Source of the DNA: Arthrobacter sp. U41
GTDB lineage: Bacteria > Actinomycetota > Actinomycetes > Actinomycetales > Micrococcaceae
Assembly: GCF_001750145.1 (NCBI RefSeq)
Contig: NZ_CP015732.1
Coordinates: 1 to 64,000, forward strand
Length of the DNA: 64,000 bases
Direction: 5' to 3'
The position numbers and the translations under genes are program-made. How positions within the stretch are numbered: the first letter of the stretch is position 1; each line of letters starts with the position of its first letter. A model generated the notes under the pieces. That model saw nothing but the letters and a program-made list of their open reading frames with translations, was not told where the DNA came from and ran no database searches. Shown piece after piece: positions 1 through 7,922 of this stretch.

Positions 1-212
1 GGCTTGAAATTCTCCAGCGAGCGGAAGACGCGGACGAACACTTCCTGGGTGAGGTCCTCGGCGTCGTACTTGTTGCCGGTGAGCCGGTACGCGAGGCGGT
101 ACACCTTCGCGGAGTGGTTGGTCACCACTTCCTCCCAGGTGGGCCGGACCCATTCGGCTTCCGCCGTGGGCTGGGACTCTTCAGTTGCAGGGACAGCTGC
201 CATAACCGACAT
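1..212 (-). CDS. sigE: ECF RNA polymerase sigma factor, SigE type (5' end only)
   Basis: About 70 N-terminal codons are present; the rest lies beyond the window edge. The protein starts [15 protein letters not shown] and reaches a sigma-70 region 2 segment with [10 protein letters not shown] followed by [20 protein letters not shown], the usual core-binding helix of extracytoplasmic-function sigma factors. The ATG ending at 212 is preferred over the in-frame ATG at 203 because GAGGGGAG lies about 6 nt before it. The divergent O-methyltransferase next door repeats the sigE/Rv1220c arrangement of Mycobacterium tuberculosis, which supports SigE rather than another ECF factor. Such factors direct envelope-stress transcription and are usually held by an anti-sigma factor, which would lie off the window. 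Confidence 0.85.
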   Translation of the reverse strand, partial: MSVMAAVPATEESQPTAEAEWVRPTWEEVVTNHSAKVYRLAYRLTGNKYDAEDLTQEVFVRVFRSLENFK

Positions 213-541
213 TGTCCGCTCCCCTCGTGGATGGTGCTTACGCCGTGGACGGTGCTTGCGGCTGCAAGCACCTGCATCCTTGATTCGGCGCCGATCACCA
301 CGCGGATGAGCGGATATCCATCATTTCAAAATAAGCTGGGAATTTCCTGACGCCGGCGGTCCTTCCGCCGACGGCGGAACCGGCAGCCGGCGCCATCACA
401 CTGCTCCCCCGGATGGGGCCCGCGCGGCAGGGAACCGCGGCGCCTGCCATCACGGGCGCGGCGGTGGCGCCTCCCTGCCGGGTACCACCGGACACAGTAG
501 GCTGGGGTGAACAATCCCCCTGCCGCCCAGAAAGCGAATAC
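213..541. other. Intergenic region between sigE and the O-methyltransferase
   Basis: This 329-bp divergent spacer has no credible ORF. It contains a 9-bp perfect hairpin at 251-272, an A/T-rich patch near 322-350, and an inverted repeat TTCCGCC-GAC-GGCGGAA at 363-379. No -35/-10 pair can be called with confidence for either gene. Confidence 0.6.
251..272 (-). promoter_or_regulatory. Hairpin in the sigE leader
   Basis: GGTGCTTGC, a GGCT loop and GCAAGCACC form a perfect 9-bp stem about 40 nt upstream of the sigE start. A second GGTGCTTACG-like copy lies at 234-243. There is no U-tract, so it is more likely a leader structure or protein site than a terminator. Function is unknown. Confidence 0.4.
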
Positions 542-1174
542 ATGAGCGCCGATAAGTCCACGAGCTGGTCCTACGCAGAAGATCTGCCTGCCGAGGATGA
601 GGTCCTGTTGCACGCGCGCGAACGGTCCTTCGAACTGGGCGTCACCCCGGTCGGCCCCGGGGTCGGAGCCGTCCTGACGGTCCTGGCCGCGGCGTCAAAG
701 GCCCAGACTGCGGTCGAGGTCGGCACGGGCGCGGGCGTCTCCGGCGTCTGCATCCTGCGGGGCCTGGGTCCGCAGGCCGTGTTGACCACCATCGACGTCG
801 ACGTCGAGCACCTGAAAGCCGCCCGTGAGGCTTTCCAGGAGGCCGGCAGCCCGGCCAACCGCACGCGCACCATTTCCGGCCGGGCCCGCGATGTCCTCCC
901 CCGGCTGACGGACGGCGCCTACGACCTGGTCTTCATTGACGCCGACAAGCCGAACTACCCCGGTTATGTGGAACAGGCCATCCGACTGCTCAAGTCAGGC
1001 GGCCTGCTGATCGTCAACGATGCGCTGGACAAGGACCGCGTCGCCAACCCGGCCGCTCGCGAGGCCACCACCGTGATTCTGCGCCAGGTTGGCAGGTCCA
1101 TCCGCGACGACGACCGCCTCGCGTCGGCCATGCTGCCTACCGGCGACGGCCTGCTGGTCGCCGTCAAGAAATAG
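542..1174 (+). CDS. SAM-dependent O-methyltransferase, family 3
   Basis: A 210-residue cytosolic class I methyltransferase of the catechol/caffeoyl-CoA O-methyltransferase type. The SAM-binding motif is VEVGTGAGVSG near residue 57. The metal/substrate motif DLVFIDADKPNYP follows near 129, and the last strand ends LLVAVKK. The frame stays open upstream to 413, but the ATG at 542 (MSADKSTSW) gives the usual family length. AGAAAG 8 nt before it is only a weak ribosome site. The substrate cannot be told from sequence. The gene is divergent from sigE, as in mycobacteria, so a shared control region is plausible. Confidence 0.85.
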   Translation: MSADKSTSWSYAEDLPAEDEVLLHARERSFELGVTPVGPGVGAVLTVLAAASKAQTAVEVGTGAGVSGVCILRGLGPQAVLTTIDVDVEHLKAAREAFQEAGSPANRTRTISGRARDVLPRLTDGAYDLVFIDADKPNYPGYVEQAIRLLKSGGLLIVNDALDKDRVANPAAREATTVILRQVGRSIRDDDRLASAMLPTGDGLLVAVKK

Positions 1175-1193
1175 CTTCAGGAGGTTGCCAAAA

Positions 1194-1237
1194 AGAGGGC
1201 GGGTTCCGCAGCCATCCGGCTGCGGAACCCGCCCTCT
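1194..1237. terminator. Bidirectional terminator between methyltransferase and DUF3117 gene
   Basis: A perfect 20-bp stem with an ATCC loop, left arm 1194-1213 (starting AGAGGGCGGG) and right arm 1218-1237. AAAA runs outside each arm supply a U-tract in both directions, which suits two convergent genes. Confidence 0.9.
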
Positions 1238-1256
1238 GCCAAAAGAGTGCAGAAAG

Positions 1257-1424
1257 TTATTCGGTAACGCCGACGAGGCATTCCTTCAAGTTTGTGGCCT
1301 CGGCAGAATTGAGTTCGACCACGAGCCGCCCGCCGCCTTCGAGCGGGACACGCATGATCAAGCTTCGTCCTTCTTTGGTTACTTCCATCGGGCCGTCGCC
1401 GGTGCGTGGTTTCATAGCCGCCAT
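1257..1424 (-). CDS. DUF3117 domain-containing protein
   Basis: A 55-residue protein starting MAAMKPRTGDGPMEVTKEG, with core MRVPLEGGGRLVVEL. This matches the short, highly conserved actinobacterial DUF3117 family (Rv1211 type), whose function is not known. The frame opens at 1442, but ATG 1424 is chosen because AAGGGG sits 9 nt before it and family members begin MAAMKPRTG. It converges on the methyltransferase and shares its terminator. A 16-bp palindrome CAGCCCGGCCGGGCTG lies upstream at 1459-1474. Confidence 0.92.
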   Translation of the reverse strand: MAAMKPRTGDGPMEVTKEGRSLIMRVPLEGGGRLVVELNSAEATNLKECLVGVTE

Positions 1425-1458
1425 AAGGAATATCCCCTTCATTAGTCCAGTGACATAC

Positions 1459-1474
1459 CAGCCCGGCCGGGCTG
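1459..1474. repeat. Perfect 16-bp palindrome upstream of the DUF3117 gene
   Basis: CAGCCCGGCCGGGCTG is its own reverse complement. A second small inverted repeat, TGATGA-TAG-TCATCA, lies at 1509-1523. Either could be an operator or a leader hairpin of the DUF3117 transcript. Confidence 0.4.
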
Positions 1475-1656
1475 CGTCCGCTTAGTCAATCAAGCTGCCC
1501 GGCGGCCATGATGATAGTCATCAGGGCCATATACTCAGTTTGCTTCTTGTCCTTGCTTACCAACTATTATCGCGTAACAACGCGGCTGTAGCTAATCGTT
1601 GGACTTTCCGCCGCGCCGCGTCCTGCCGGGCCGGGAGCCGCGAAAGGTGCCGCGCG

Positions 1657-3042
1657 TCACGGCGGATAGTCGCCTCCGCCGGGTAGCGGCGCCCAGGCCC
1701 ACAGCCAGACGATCCACACGATCTGCAGCAGCAGGAACATCAGGACGACCGTGCCCCGGTAGGCCCGGGACCGGGAGATCAGGGCCGCGCCGAGGGCCAG
1801 CGGGAAGAGCGGAAGCAGCATCCGGAAGGTGCTCGTCTGCGGGTGAAGGAACATCAGCAGGTAGCCCATGTAGCAGGCGCACCACAGACGCAGTTCGGTG
1901 CCCAGCGCCCGCACCGGGCGGCACATCATGGACCAGGCGAACAGCGCAACGAAGACGAACGGCGCCAGTATGCCCAGCACCGGGCCGAAGAGCAGGACGC
2001 CGGTGTCGAACCAGGGTTTGAAGGGCACCAGATCGTGGCCGCGCCAGACGGTTTCGGTTTTGGTATAGGCCTGGATGTCCCCCGTGACGGCCCAGGCGAT
2101 GACCGGCCACAGCAGGGCTCCGGCTCCGCTGACCACGGTCAGCCCGGCGAGCGACCAGAGCTGGGCGCCGGCCTGCGGCACGGCGCCGGACGGCACGGCA
2201 CCGCCCACGTTAGCCGGGCCGGGCGCCGTTCCGGGTGCCGTGGCGCGGGCCGCCGAGAAGTACTGCCAGAGGCGGTAGAGGAGCAGCAGCCCCATCATCG
2301 CCGCGAACGGCACACCGGTCGGCCGGGACAGGCACATCAGCACAACGACGGGCATGGCCCACAGGTAGCGGCGTTCCAGCACCAGCAGCAGGGCAGTTGC
2401 CAGCAGGAGCAGGTTCAGTGACTCGGCATACGGCAGCTGGAGGACGGGAGACACCGGAAAGGTGGCGACAAACACCGTTCCCCACAGCGCGGTGCGGTGC
2501 GGTGCCCGGAGCCGGAAGAGGCGGTAGATGACCAGCGCCGCCCCCAGACCGCACGCCATGGCGATCAGCGTCAGGGTGAACGCCGGGTGCATCCCGGTCA
2601 GCCCCGCGACCACGCGGCCCAGCATGGGAAAGAGCGCGTAGAACGCCCAGGCATTTTCCTGGACGTTTCCGGCCCCGTCGGTGGGGAGGACGTCCGGGTA
2701 GCCGTTCCGGAGGACCTCGCCGTACCAGCGCGCATCCCAGATGTTGACGAAGGACCAGTAGTCCGGCTTGGCCGGAAACCAGGGGTTGACGCCCTGGTGC
2801 AGGGCGGCGGCCATAAAGATGCAGGCGCTGACCAGCCGTGCGCCGACATAGAGTCCGCCCACCTGGACCCACCAGGGCCAGCGCGCCACGACGGCACCTG
2901 CCGTGGCGGCAACGCTCCGGACCCTGCCGGCCGGGTCCACCGGATCCAACGGCCCAGGCCTCCCGGCACCGCCCTCTGCAGCTCTGCGGCTTGGCCGCTG
3001 CGCGGTCTCCGGCGCCTGGGCCTGATGGTGCTCACTGTTCAC
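1657..3042 (-). CDS. PIG-V-like mannosyltransferase, multi-pass membrane protein
   Basis: A 461-residue integral membrane protein of the GT-C fold, resembling the PIG-V/Mannosyl_trans2 family. After a charged, proline-rich cytoplasmic N-terminus of about 60 residues, roughly ten hydrophobic segments follow. The first extracytoplasmic loop holds NIWDARWYGEVLRNGYP, the acidic WD-x2-WY signature of the family, expected to bind a polyprenyl-phosphate sugar donor. It starts at GTG 3042, overlapping the stop of the DivIVA-domain gene by 4 nt, so the two are translationally coupled. Transfer of mannose to a lipid, glycan or secreted protein is inferred from the family; donor and acceptor are unknown. 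Confidence 0.75.
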   Translation of the reverse strand: MNSEHHQAQAPETAQRPSRRAAEGGAGRPGPLDPVDPAGRVRSVAATAGAVVARWPWWVQVGGLYVGARLVSACIFMAAALHQGVNPWFPAKPDYWSFVNIWDARWYGEVLRNGYPDVLPTDGAGNVQENAWAFYALFPMLGRVVAGLTGMHPAFTLTLIAMACGLGAALVIYRLFRLRAPHRTALWGTVFVATFPVSPVLQLPYAESLNLLLLATALLLVLERRYLWAMPVVVLMCLSRPTGVPFAAMMGLLLLYRLWQYFSAARATAPGTAPGPANVGGAVPSGAVPQAGAQLWSLAGLTVVSGAGALLWPVIAWAVTGDIQAYTKTETVWRGHDLVPFKPWFDTGVLLFGPVLGILAPFVFVALFAWSMMCRPVRALGTELRLWCACYMGYLLMFLHPQTSTFRMLLPLFPLALGAALISRSRAYRGTVVLMFLLLQIVWIVWLWAWAPLPGGGDYPP

Positions 3043-3401
3043 GGAGCGGTCCCCGGTTCGTCCCGGGGCCGTCCCAGTTCGGCCCCAAGGTCCGCGATCT
3101 TCCGGTCCTTGGCCAGGAGCTGTTCCCGCAGCTCGTCCAGCACCTGGTCCACCTGATCCATCCGGTACCCCCGCAGACCCACCGCGAACCGGAGACGGTC
3201 GACGTCGGACGGTTCCGCCTCCGCCGGCAGCAGCACCGGGGGGAGGTTGGCAACCGGCTGGTCGAATCCGTCGTCAAGGGCCCGCGGTCCGCCGTCGTCC
3301 GCTCCGCGCCGGCTGCCGAAGATTTTCGACGCCCTGCCGGTGCCGAGCAGGAAAGCGGCGCCGGCCAGCGCAATCGCCAGGAAGACCAGGAAGAAACTCA
3401 C
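3039..3401 (-). CDS. DivIVA domain-containing membrane protein
   Basis: A 120-residue protein with one N-terminal membrane helix (FFLVFLAIALAGAAFLLG) and a basic linker. Its C-terminal DivIVA-type segment RFAVGLRGYRMDQVDQVLDE is followed by a coiled coil (LREQLLAKDRKIADLGAEL). It corresponds in placement to Rv1209 of M. tuberculosis. DivIVA segments mark curved membrane or polar growth sites, so a scaffolding role is inferred. The start is GTG 3401, with CACGAT ending 6 nt upstream, compatible with a leaderless message although GGGGGA abuts the start. It is the middle gene of LOG - DivIVA - mannosyltransferase. Confidence 0.8.
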   Translation of the reverse strand: MSFFLVFLAIALAGAAFLLGTGRASKIFGSRRGADDGGPRALDDGFDQPVANLPPVLLPAEAEPSDVDRLRFAVGLRGYRMDQVDQVLDELREQLLAKDRKIADLGAELGRPRDEPGTAP

Positions 3402-3444
3402 TCCCCCATCGTGCCAGAGATCGGCGTGCCCGGCCGGTGGCCCG

Positions 3445-4320
3445 TCAGCCCCGCGTGCCGCCGGAGTTTCCGGTGCCGGACCCGCTGCCGGCGCCGTTGC
3501 CGTTGGGGTTCCGGTGCCGGGCGGCGCCCTCCACCACCAGTTCCACGGCGAGCGCCGGATCGTCCACTACCTGCAGCAGGTCCAGATCCTCCTCGGACAT
3601 CATGCCCTCGGACACCAGTGTCGTCTGGATCCATTCCACCATCGGGCTCCAGAACGCTGTTCCGACCAGGACGATCGGGAAGGACGTCACCTTCCGGGTC
3701 TGGACGAGCACCATCGCTTCGAAGAGTTCGTCCAGGGTCCCGAGGCCGCCCGGGAGCACGATAAACCCCTGGGCGTACTTCACGAACATGGTCTTGCGGG
3801 CGAAGAAATAGCGGAAGTTGATCCCCAGGTCCACCCACTGGTTCATCCCCTGCTCGAAGGGCAGTTCGATGCCGAGGCCCACCGACACCCCGTTGCCCTG
3901 CACTGCACCCTTGTTGGCTGCCTCCATCGAGCCGGGACCGCCGCCGGTGATCACCGCCAGCCCGGCTTCGGCCAGTTTTCGACCCACCTCGACGGCGAGT
4001 TCGTAGTTCAGGCTGCCGGGCACGGTCCGCGCCGAACCGAAGACGCTGACCGCGGGGCCCAGGTCGGCCAGCGCGCCAAAGCCTTCCACGAACTCGCTCT
4101 GGATCCTCAGGACGCGCCACGGGTCGGTGTGGACGAACTGGCCGGGTCCCTTCGTGTCCAGCAGGGTCCGGTCCGACATCGTCACCTTGGCGGCCTTGCG
4201 CCGCAGCTCCAGCGGGCCCTTGTGCCGGATCCCGGCCGGGGGCGGCGGCGTCTCGCGGGCTTCGCCGGGCGTCTTTCCGGCTGGGGCCGGCTCTCCGTGT
4301 TTCTGCGGATCGGTACTCAT
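3445..4320 (-). CDS. LOG family protein, probable cytokinin riboside 5'-monophosphate phosphoribohydrolase
   Basis: A 291-residue protein of the TIGR00730/LOG Rossmann-fold family. It has the nucleotide motif TGGGPGSMEAANKGA and the catalytic signature PGGLGTLDELFE, which together define AMP-ribose-releasing phosphoribohydrolases. A Pro-rich N-terminus of about 45 residues and a Gly/Ser/Asn-rich C-terminus flank the domain. It matches Rv1205 of M. tuberculosis by position in the dapD-dapE-LOG-DivIVA block. ATG 4320 is chosen over the upstream TTG 4326. TAACCT ends exactly 6 nt before ATG 4320 and no Shine-Dalgarno is present, so the message is probably leaderless. A perfect 32-bp palindrome covers that -10 element. 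Confidence 0.85.
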   Translation of the reverse strand: MSTDPQKHGEPAPAGKTPGEARETPPPPAGIRHKGPLELRRKAAKVTMSDRTLLDTKGPGQFVHTDPWRVLRIQSEFVEGFGALADLGPAVSVFGSARTVPGSLNYELAVEVGRKLAEAGLAVITGGGPGSMEAANKGAVQGNGVSVGLGIELPFEQGMNQWVDLGINFRYFFARKTMFVKYAQGFIVLPGGLGTLDELFEAMVLVQTRKVTSFPIVLVGTAFWSPMVEWIQTTLVSEGMMSEEDLDLLQVVDDPALAVELVVEGAARHRNPNGNGAGSGSGTGNSGGTRG

Positions 4321-4324
4321 GCCC

Positions 4325-4356
4325 AAAGGTTAGCGCGGATATCCGCGCTAACCTTT
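4325..4356. promoter_or_regulatory. Perfect 32-bp palindrome over the LOG promoter
   Basis: The half-site AAAGGTTAGCGCGGAT is followed directly by its exact reverse complement. On the minus strand the second half contains TAACCT, the likely -10 of the LOG gene. A dimeric repressor bound here would cover -10 and most of the spacer. There is no U-tract, and it sits between divergent genes, so a terminator is unlikely. Confidence 0.65.
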
Positions 4357-4513
4357 CCGGCGCGGCGCGGGCACACGGCCGCCCGTGCCGGATCCTCCGG
4401 CCGGCCCCGCAGGATACCGGGAACCCCCTCGGTCACTCTGACCTGCAGGTATCTCTTGAATCACGATCTGCAGGAAGTAGGAATGATTGCCGTCATAATC
4501 CGCGGATGTTCGC

Positions 4514-4519
4514 TAGATT
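4514..4519 (+). promoter_or_regulatory. -10 element of the glutamate-transport operon
   Basis: TAGATT ends 6 nt before the gluA ATG and there is no Shine-Dalgarno, so transcription probably starts at the ATG. A 10-bp palindrome ACCTGCAGGT lies upstream at 4441-4450. Confidence 0.5.
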
Positions 4520-4525
4520 CTTCTT

Positions 4526-5281
4526 ATGACTACTCAAGTGCCCGGCGATGCCCTCGTCTCCCTGAATGCCGTCAACAAGCACTACGGCCAGTTGCACGTC
4601 CTGAAGGACATCAACCTGAACGTCCGCAAGGGCGAGGTTGTTGTCGTCATCGGACCGTCGGGATCCGGCAAGTCAACGCTGTGCCGGGCCATCAACCGTC
4701 TCGAAACCATCGACGACGGCGTTATCACGATCGACGGCAAGGTCCTGCCCGAAGAGGGCAAGGAGCTCGCCAAACTGCGCGCCGACGTCGGCATGGTCTT
4801 CCAGTCGTTCAACCTCTTCGCGCACAAGACGATCCTTGAGAACGTCACGCTCGGCCCGATCAAGGTCAAGGGCCTCTCGAAGGCCGAGGCCGACAAGGAC
4901 GCCATGGCCCTGCTGGAGCGGGTCGGCGTCGGGCACCAGGCGCCCAAGCTGCCCGCCCAACTCTCCGGCGGCCAGCAGCAGCGCGTCGCGATTGCCCGCG
5001 CCCTGGCGATGAAGCCGAAGGTCATGCTCTTCGATGAGCCCACCTCCGCGCTGGACCCGGAAATGATCAACGAGGTCCTCGACGTGATGATCCAGCTGGC
5101 CAAGGAGGGCATGACCATGATCGTGGTCACCCACGAGATGGGCTTCGCCCGCAAGGCCGCGGACCGCGTGGTCTTTATGGACGGCGGCCAGATTGTCGAG
5201 GACGCCACCCCCGAAGAGTTCTTCACCAACCCCAAGAGCAGCCGCGCCAAGGACTTCCTCTCCAAGCTGCTGACCCACTAA
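4526..5281 (+). CDS. gluA: Glutamate/polar amino acid ABC transporter, ATP-binding protein
   Basis: A 251-residue ABC ATPase of the polar amino acid (PAAT) class. Walker [10 protein letters not shown] is at 43-51, Q-loop VFQSFN near 91, signature LSGGQQQR at 146-153, Walker B VMLFDEP at 166-172, and the H-loop histidine in VVTHEMG at 203. It energises the uptake system made by the next three genes in the gluABCD order known from Corynebacterium glutamicum. Assignment to glutamate rests on that order and the binding-protein type, not on a seen specificity residue. The start has a TAGATT -10 hexamer 6 nt upstream and no ribosome site, typical of leaderless actinobacterial genes. Confidence 0.85.
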   Translation: MTTQVPGDALVSLNAVNKHYGQLHVLKDINLNVRKGEVVVVIGPSGSGKSTLCRAINRLETIDDGVITIDGKVLPEEGKELAKLRADVGMVFQSFNLFAHKTILENVTLGPIKVKGLSKAEADKDAMALLERVGVGHQAPKLPAQLSGGQQQRVAIARALAMKPKVMLFDEPTSALDPEMINEVLDVMIQLAKEGMTMIVVTHEMGFARKAADRVVFMDGGQIVEDATPEEFFTNPKSSRAKDFLSKLLTH

Positions 5282-5353
5282 CTTCCCTCTGAGTTTTCCT
5301 CCGAGTTCGCACCCAGGCCGCCGCAAGGCGGCCGACCAATGAAAGGAAATGTC

Positions 5354-6235
5354 ATGATGGCATTTTTGACCCGAAGGAAATCCCTTCTGGTTGCCGCATC
5401 GGCGGCAATGGCCCTCAGCCTGAGCGCCTGCGGCGGCAGCACCTCCACTTCCAACCCGCCCGTGGCCGAGAAACCGAGCTTCGCTGCCGACACCACCATG
5501 GCCAAGCTTTCGTCCGCCGGGAAGATCGTTATCGGCACCAAGTTCGACCAGCCGCTGTTCGGCCAGAAGGGCCTCGACGGCAAGCCGGTCGGGTTCGACG
5601 TGGAAATGGGCAAGCTGATCGCCGGCAAGCTGGGCATCCCCGCCGACAAGATCGAGTGGGTCGAAACGGTCTCAGCCAACCGCGAGCAGTTCATCAAGCA
5701 GGGCAAGGTGGACATCATCATCGCCACCTACACGATCAACGACAAGCGCAAGACTGAAGTCGACTTCGCCGGACCGTACTACGAGGCCGGCCAGGCGCTG
5801 ATGGTCAACAAGGACAACACGTCCATCACCAAGCCCGAGGACGTCAAGGGCAAGAACGTCTGCTCCGTGACCGGTTCCACACCGGCCGCAACCATCGTCG
5901 AGAAGTACGGAGCAGTGCTGGTTCCGGCCGCCACCTACGCCGCCTGCCTTGAGCCGCTGCGCAACAAGCAGGTTGAAGCGATCACCACCGACAACGTCAT
6001 CCTGGCCGGTTTCGTCGAAAAGGAACAGGAGGCCTTCAAGCTGGCGTCGGATGAGACCTTCACGAAGGAGCCGTACGGCATCGGCCTGAAGAAGGACGAC
6101 ACCGTCTTCCGCAACTGGATCAACGACCAGCTGGAAGCCTTCGACAAGGACGGTTCCTACAAGAAGGCCTGGGCGGACACCGCCGGGAAGGTCATCAAGA
6201 CCGCTCCCTCACTTCCCGCGATCGAACGCTACTAG
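5354..6235 (+). CDS. gluB: Glutamate ABC transporter substrate-binding lipoprotein
   Basis: A 293-residue family 3 solute-binding protein. The signal peptide has RRK followed by a hydrophobic run and lipobox LSAC, lipidated at Cys26, so the mature protein is anchored to the outer face of the membrane. Family 3 landmarks include GFDVEMGKLIAGKLG, TYTINDKRKTEVDFAGPYY and CSVTGSTPAATI. The frame opens at ATG 5339, but ATG 5354 is preferred because AAAGGAAA lies 6-7 nt before it and the signal peptide then has normal length. It follows gluA by 72 nt; the translated substrate pocket fits glutamate/aspartate-type ligands only by family. Confidence 0.88.
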   Translation: MMAFLTRRKSLLVAASAAMALSLSACGGSTSTSNPPVAEKPSFAADTTMAKLSSAGKIVIGTKFDQPLFGQKGLDGKPVGFDVEMGKLIAGKLGIPADKIEWVETVSANREQFIKQGKVDIIIATYTINDKRKTEVDFAGPYYEAGQALMVNKDNTSITKPEDVKGKNVCSVTGSTPAATIVEKYGAVLVPAATYAACLEPLRNKQVEAITTDNVILAGFVEKEQEAFKLASDETFTKEPYGIGLKKDDTVFRNWINDQLEAFDKDGSYKKAWADTAGKVIKTAPSLPAIERY

Positions 6236-6331
6236 TCTGGTGTGGCGGTTGCCGGGGCGCGCCCGACGCAGCTCCGGTAACCGCCATTCCCGTCTCCCGA
6301 TCCACTCCCCTCAAGGCAGCCTAAGGAACAT

Positions 6332-6982
6332 ATGGACGTCATCATTGAAAACCTCCCCCTGTATTGGGACGGTTTTCTCAGAACCCTCTTCCTGTCCGTG
6401 GTTTCGGGGATCTTCGCACTGATCTTCGGCACCCTGCTGGCGGCAGCCCGTGTCTCCCCCATCGCCGCGCTGCGCGGCTTCAGCATGACGTACGTGGAGA
6501 TCGTCCGGAACACTCCGCTGACCATCGCCTTCTTCTTCGCCGCCGTGGTCCTGCCCCGGCTTGGGGTGACGTTCCAGCAGTTCGAGGTAGCCGCCATCAT
6601 CGCCCTGAGCGCCTATACCTCGGCCTTTATCGCCGAAGCGGTGCGTTCCGGCGTCAACAGCGTCCCGGTCGGCCAGGCAGAGGCCGCACGCAGCATCGGC
6701 ATGAAGTTCAGCCAGGTCCTTAACCTGATCATCCTGCCGCAGGCCCTGCGCACGGTGATCCCGCCGATGATCAACATCCTGATCGCGCTGGTGAAGAACT
6801 CCTCGGTGGCCGGCGCGTTCTTCGTCCTGGAGCTCTTCGGCTACGGCCGTCAGCTCGCCAACGCCCACGGCGACGCCGTGCTGTGGGTCCTCGTTGGTGT
6901 CGCCTTCTTCTACCTGCTGATAACCGTCCCGCTTGGCTATTTCGCCAACCTGGTTGAACGAAAGGTGGCGATCGCCCGATGA
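6332..6982 (+). CDS. gluC: Glutamate ABC transporter permease
   Basis: A 216-residue HisM/GlnP-type permease with about five membrane helices. The EAA loop that docks on the ATPase is EAARSIGMKFSQVLNLIILP near residues 116-135. AAGGA lies about 6 nt before the ATG. The last four bases overlap the start of the next permease (ATGA), so GluC and GluD are made in a coupled way and probably form a heterodimeric channel. Confidence 0.87.
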   Translation: MDVIIENLPLYWDGFLRTLFLSVVSGIFALIFGTLLAAARVSPIAALRGFSMTYVEIVRNTPLTIAFFFAAVVLPRLGVTFQQFEVAAIIALSAYTSAFIAEAVRSGVNSVPVGQAEAARSIGMKFSQVLNLIILPQALRTVIPPMINILIALVKNSSVAGAFFVLELFGYGRQLANAHGDAVLWVLVGVAFFYLLITVPLGYFANLVERKVAIAR

Positions 6983-7812
6983 GCTCGGTCCTTTACGACG
7001 TACCCGGCCCCAAGGCCCGCCGTGTCTCCCTGATCGGCTCCATCGTCGGCGCCGTCGCGATTGCCGGACTGCTCTGGTGGGCCGTCTCCATCCTCGCGCA
7101 GCAGGGGATTTTCGAAGCCGAACGCTGGGCCGTCTTCCAAATTCCCGATGTCTGGGCGCTGATCGGCAACGGAATCATCGCCACCCTCACGGCCGCGGCA
7201 GTCGCCGCAGTCATCGCCTTCCCGCTCGGACTCGTGCTGTGCCTCATGCGCATCTCCGACGTCGCCTGGATCCGGATCCCGACCAGGATCGTGCTGGAAT
7301 TCCTGCGCGGCATGCCGGTGGTCCTGATGATGTTCTTCGTGCTGCTGGTGTTCGCGACCGGTTCCTTCGTCGCCGTCGTCGCCGGCCTGGTGCTCTACAA
7401 CGCGGCGATCTTCGCCGAGATCATCCGCGCCGGCATCCAGTCCCTGCCGAAGGGCCAGCGTGAAGCCGGCCTGGCGATCGGCCTCACCAGCTTCGCCTCC
7501 CGGCGGAGCATCGAGCTGCCCCAGGCAATCCGGCGCATGCTGCCGTCCCTCGTGGCGCAGCTGGTGGTGCTGCTGAAGGACACCTCGCTGGGCTACATCG
7601 TGTCCTACGAGGAACTGCTGCGCAAAGTCCAGATCATGGCGGACTTCCTCGGCCCGGACTACCTGTTCCCGGTGTTCTTTGTGGCGGCGGCGATCTACAT
7701 CGCCATCAACTTCTCCGTCTCCCGCCTCGCGATCTGGATCGAGAAGCGCGGTTCAAAGAAGGCCGCCGGCGGCGTGGCGCACGTCCCGGTCGCCGGGATC
7801 CCCGTCAAGTAG
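6979..7812 (+). CDS. gluD: Glutamate ABC transporter permease
   Basis: A 277-residue second HisM-type permease. It has a longer N-terminal cytoplasmic and membrane part than GluC, and EAA loop EAGLAIGLTSFASRRSIELP near 158-177. The C-terminal tail is basic (EKRGSKKAAGG). It is the last gene of the operon and is followed by a strong bidirectional terminator. Partner, direction and substrate follow from GluA-C. Confidence 0.87.
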   Translation: MSSVLYDVPGPKARRVSLIGSIVGAVAIAGLLWWAVSILAQQGIFEAERWAVFQIPDVWALIGNGIIATLTAAAVAAVIAFPLGLVLCLMRISDVAWIRIPTRIVLEFLRGMPVVLMMFFVLLVFATGSFVAVVAGLVLYNAAIFAEIIRAGIQSLPKGQREAGLAIGLTSFASRRSIELPQAIRRMLPSLVAQLVVLLKDTSLGYIVSYEELLRKVQIMADFLGPDYLFPVFFVAAAIYIAINFSVSRLAIWIEKRGSKKAAGGVAHVPVAGIPVK

Positions 7813-7857
7813 TCCCCGCAGCGCGGCCCGCGCCCGGGCCGACGCCCGCAACGCAAC

Positions 7858-7899
7858 GCAAAAGGTCCGGAACCCCGAGAAGGGTTCCGGACCTTTTGC
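7858..7899. terminator. Bidirectional terminator between gluD and dapE
   Basis: An 18-bp stem, GCAAAAGGTCCGGAACCC against its complement, with a CGAGAA loop. The A/T ends of the arms give a U-run on either strand. It serves two convergent genes. Confidence 0.92.
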
Positions 7900-7922
7900 T
7901 GTAAGCAGCGTTTCCCGCAGCG

